A stretch of DNA of 64,000 nt from an uncultured Methanomethylovorans sp. (GTDB taxonomy: Archaea; Halobacteriota; Methanosarcinia; Methanosarcinales; Methanosarcinaceae): NCBI RefSeq assembly GCF_963678545.1, contig NZ_OY782870.1, forward strand, positions 2,869,276 to 2,933,275, read 5' to 3'. Position numbers and translations under genes: made by a program. Shown piece by piece: positions 62,118-64,000 of the stretch (position 1 is the stretch's first letter; the number at the start of each line of letters is the position of its first letter). The notes beneath the pieces were generated by a model. It was not told the DNA's origin. It ran no database searches and worked only from the letters and a program-made list of their open reading frames with translations.

Positions 62118-62549
62118 TTAAATGTTATAAGAATAATAGTCGCAAATCCCATTTTCAGTCACGACTTTCACTCTGTGATCTCCAAATCCAGAGAGATTAT
62201 AAACATTTAAGAGTGCATAAGTTTCTGGAGTCCATGTAGTGATAGCACTTGCATTTGAATAGGGCACATGAACACCATCAATAAGAACATCTAACTTATC
62301 TGAGCTCAAAGTCTCACTACCTGTGTTGAGAACCTCCAAAGATAGCTGGTAAGTAGAATTATGGATGATAGCACTCGACTGAACAATTTGTACATCAGTT
62401 TGCAGTTTCGTGTTAAGGAGGGAATAATGCTCATCAACTGAACTTGAAAGTATATCTTGGGAAGAACTGAGAGTTGTATATGATATTGTAGCTATGAGGA
62501 TGGCAGAAACTAAAAAAATGGTTACTACTATAGATGTCTCAAAGCCCAT
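62118..62549 (-). CDS. arlF: Archaellum stator protein ArlF (FlaF)
   Basis: Stator component of about 143 residues. Seen: MGFETSIVVTIFLVSAILIATISYTTLSSS as an N-terminal membrane helix, followed by a beta-sandwich (TYQLSLEVLNTGSETLSSDKLDVLIDGV, GDHRVKVVTENG) parallel to that of ArlG. The ATG at 62549 follows GGAGG with 6-nt spacing; upstream ATGs at 62567 and 62594 are less likely. It overlaps the end of arlCDE by 11 bp. ArlF binds the S-layer and holds the motor. Confidence 0.88.
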   Translation of the reverse strand: MGFETSIVVTIFLVSAILIATISYTTLSSSQDILSSSVDEHYSLLNTKLQTDVQIVQSSAIIHNSTYQLSLEVLNTGSETLSSDKLDVLIDGVHVPYSNASAITTWTPETYALLNVYNLSGFGDHRVKVVTENGICDYYSYNI

Positions 62550-63771
62550 AGAGTTCCTCCAACCCATGCTTGACCTTTGACATTTCCCTGTCAATACTAC
62601 TAAGCATGTTCTTGTCTATCTTGCGGCCACATAGCCTTTCAATGAAAAGCAAGGATTTAGTGTGGTCTTCCGGGAGAAGGCGCCATGTAGGTTTCTCCAC
62701 GTAATAGTCAATTCCTCTTGCATAGGCCATGATCTCTGAGCGCACATTGTCGCTTATCCAGCCAATATCGACATAATAATCAAGAGCATCCATCAAATTG
62801 TTCCTGCCCACTCTTTCCATAAGAAACTCTATCCAGTTAAGAAGAACAACAACGCTTGTAGGATCCTTGCGTATGGCATCCAATCTGACTAATGGATTAT
62901 TTCCTTTTGATGTCTCCTGATTATTCGAATTTGATTCTTCCGAAATTATGGGTTCCTTAGAGTTGGATACTTGATCTGGAGATTTTTGGATTTTGGCCCC
63001 ATTCTTTTCAATGTCTTCAACTTTAAGGGAAAGATTACTGAGAACTTCAGACAGCTCCAGGATGCTAGCATCTATAAGAGCGTTTTTTTCAGAAAGTTCC
63101 TCTGTTTTTACGGATATAGTATTGATAGTCTCATGCATCATTGCCATTGCATCTGCAAAAGCATCAAACTTTGTCTCCATGTCCTGCATCTTTTCACTAA
63201 CTGAGTCTGCAGCCCCTGAAGAACTTATACGTTGTGAGAACGAATCTATATCGTTCTTCAGCATTACAAGCATATTGCCAACTTCATTGATTCTCTTTTC
63301 AGTTTTGTCAAATCTCTCAATTGTTGCTCTTCCACCAGCATCATCACCTACAAAAGGGTTCACCTGATTTGAAACGATCTCGTATAAAGACAACAGTTCA
63401 AGGATGTTCTTGTCCATCTTTGTAACTGTTTTATTCATTTCTTCATTCTCTTTCTGCACCATTGAGAGGCTGACGTCTGTTTTTGCAAGCTTGCCTTCAA
63501 GTTCTTTTATTTTCTTATTGCTAGCTTCAAGTGCAGCAGTGTCAACTGATGGTTTCTCCGATTGAGCTTGCATTCCTGGAGGGAAAACGCCTGGCGGACT
63601 TGCTAGACCAGGAGGCATTCCGGCCTTAAGATCGGGTACAACTCCAAGACCAGGAGGAGCAATTGAAAAAGGATCAGTATTGCCACTGAAAGGAGAAGTG
63701 GATGTTTTCTTCTTCCCTCCTTTATTCAGAAGAGAAGTGATATTCTTGATCTTGTCGACAAGCCCTGCCAT
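62539..63771 (-). CDS. arlCDE: Fused archaellum switch protein ArlC-D/E
   Basis: Cytosolic ring protein linking the motor to chemotaxis, 410 residues. Seen: residues about 1-75 are disordered, with SPFSGNTDPF and PPG repeats; a coiled coil follows (about 75-270) containing the ArlC signature LLSLYEIVSNQVNPFVGDD; residues about 305-405 form the ArlD/E domain (WIEFLMERVGRNNLMD, EKPTWRLLPEDHTKS). Both halves in one chain replace separate ArlC, D and E. It is the first gene of the operon in this window, with archaellin genes probably beyond the edge. The orphan gene at 7150-9912 shares its C-terminal domain and the N/DPF-type linear motifs. Confidence 0.92.
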   Translation of the reverse strand: MAGLVDKIKNITSLLNKGGKKKTSTSPFSGNTDPFSIAPPGLGVVPDLKAGMPPGLASPPGVFPPGMQAQSEKPSVDTAALEASNKKIKELEGKLAKTDVSLSMVQKENEEMNKTVTKMDKNILELLSLYEIVSNQVNPFVGDDAGGRATIERFDKTEKRINEVGNMLVMLKNDIDSFSQRISSSGAADSVSEKMQDMETKFDAFADAMAMMHETINTISVKTEELSEKNALIDASILELSEVLSNLSLKVEDIEKNGAKIQKSPDQVSNSKEPIISEESNSNNQETSKGNNPLVRLDAIRKDPTSVVVLLNWIEFLMERVGRNNLMDALDYYVDIGWISDNVRSEIMAYARGIDYYVEKPTWRLLPEDHTKSLLFIERLCGRKIDKNMLSSIDREMSKVKHGLEELYGL

Positions 63772-63850
63772 CTTAGACCTTTGATTTTACTTGAATTCCA
63801 TGATATAATCTGAATTAGGAATACTATTGTGTAGATATGTATATTGCCAA

Positions 63851-63860
63851 TAATATATAA
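63851..63860 (-). promoter_or_regulatory. TATA box upstream of arlCDE
   Basis: The minus strand reads TCATTATATATTATTGG. Initiation would fall near 63830, leaving a leader of about 60 nt that ends AAAGGTCTAAG before the ATG. This suggests that the accessory archaellum genes have their own promoter apart from archaellin genes upstream. Confidence 0.45.
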
Positions 63861-64000
63861 TGATATTGTGCCTAAATGTGCACTTTCCACTGCATCGTAG
63901 ACGGATCGCTTTAAATCTATTGACACACCTTAGTGATTTGATCTAGTTGACAAGAAAAAAGAATTTTGAAAAGCAGTTATATTCTGATGAAGATGGTTTG

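Noticed and set aside
1..64000. CRISPR arrays, rRNA, tRNA genes, phage genes
   Set aside because: I searched by eye for regular repeats with spacers, tRNA T-loops and rRNA signatures and found none; this would need a formal scan to be certain.
63861..64000. Start or end of another gene at the right edge
   Set aside because: No reading frame with recognisable sequence continues to base 64000 on either strand; only AT-rich promoter-like DNA and a T-rich minus-strand tract (TTCTTTTTTCTTG) are visible.

Overview
The window looks like a chromosome segment of a euryarchaeal methanogen, most likely a Methanosarcinaceae member of the Methanolobus/Methanococcoides kind. This is inferred from gene content. 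It has an archaeal-type threonyl-tRNA synthetase, an archaellum operon with ATPase ArlI and platform ArlJ, an AglB oligosaccharyltransferase, archaeal pilin signals, TATA-box promoters, and a homoaconitase/isohomocitrate-dehydrogenase-like pair of the type used for coenzyme B. Base composition is moderately AT-rich. By eye, the sugar cluster between about 34.5 and 45.6 kb is more AT-rich than the housekeeping flanks.

Layout. 1-3.1 kb (minus): the 5' part of cbiM, a shikimate-kinase-like protein, and a UPF0210/ACT-domain pair. 3.4-7.1 kb (plus): a small conserved protein plus a type IV pilin, two tandem paralogous membrane proteins whose promoters and leaders are duplicated too, a zinc-ribbon/TM2 protein and a DUF2085 protein. 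Several compact units here end in hairpin-plus-T terminators. 7.1-19.3 kb (minus): a very long orphan ArlD/E-domain protein, a probable small RNA, thiI, acylphosphatase, thrS, an AI-2E-family permease, a PAPS-reductase-family/ferredoxin fusion, and an NfnAB-type flavoprotein pair. 19.5-25.3 kb: sugar activation and lipid-linked sugar genes (a Dol-P-Man-synthase-like GT2, a GT39-type transferase, a UPF0104 membrane protein, ManC, GalU).

25.3-51.4 kb is one long minus-strand surface-glycan cluster of 26 genes. It holds a WbpB/E/D-like diacetamido-sugar trio, an RfbF/RfbG CDP-glucose branch, a sialic-acid-like (nonulosonate) branch with PseB-, LegB-, SpsC-, SpsD-, SpsE- and SpsF-like proteins, several glycosyltransferases, a methyltransferase and a Wzx-type flippase. 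An 880-bp IS5-family element (transposase in two frames) separates it from aglB (52.5-55.0 kb), the enzyme that would transfer the finished glycan to protein. 55.1-57.5 kb carries a LeuD/AksE-type dehydratase subunit, an unknown protein and an AksF-type dehydrogenase. 57.5-63.8 kb is the archaellum operon arlCDE-F-G-H-I-J on the minus strand. The archaellin genes presumably lie beyond the right edge.

How it fits together (inference): the sugar cluster plus AglB would glycosylate exported proteins such as archaellins, pilins and S-layer protein, whose secretion machinery is encoded beside it. The less expected items are a likely approximately 92-nt RNA at 10.1 kb, a second structured intergenic transcript near 4.5 kb, the 920-residue ArlD/E-like protein with repeated N/DPF motifs, a nonulosonate pathway without a visible PseG hydrolase, a manC gene that appears to start at ATT, and an unknown gene locked between the coenzyme-B/leucine genes.
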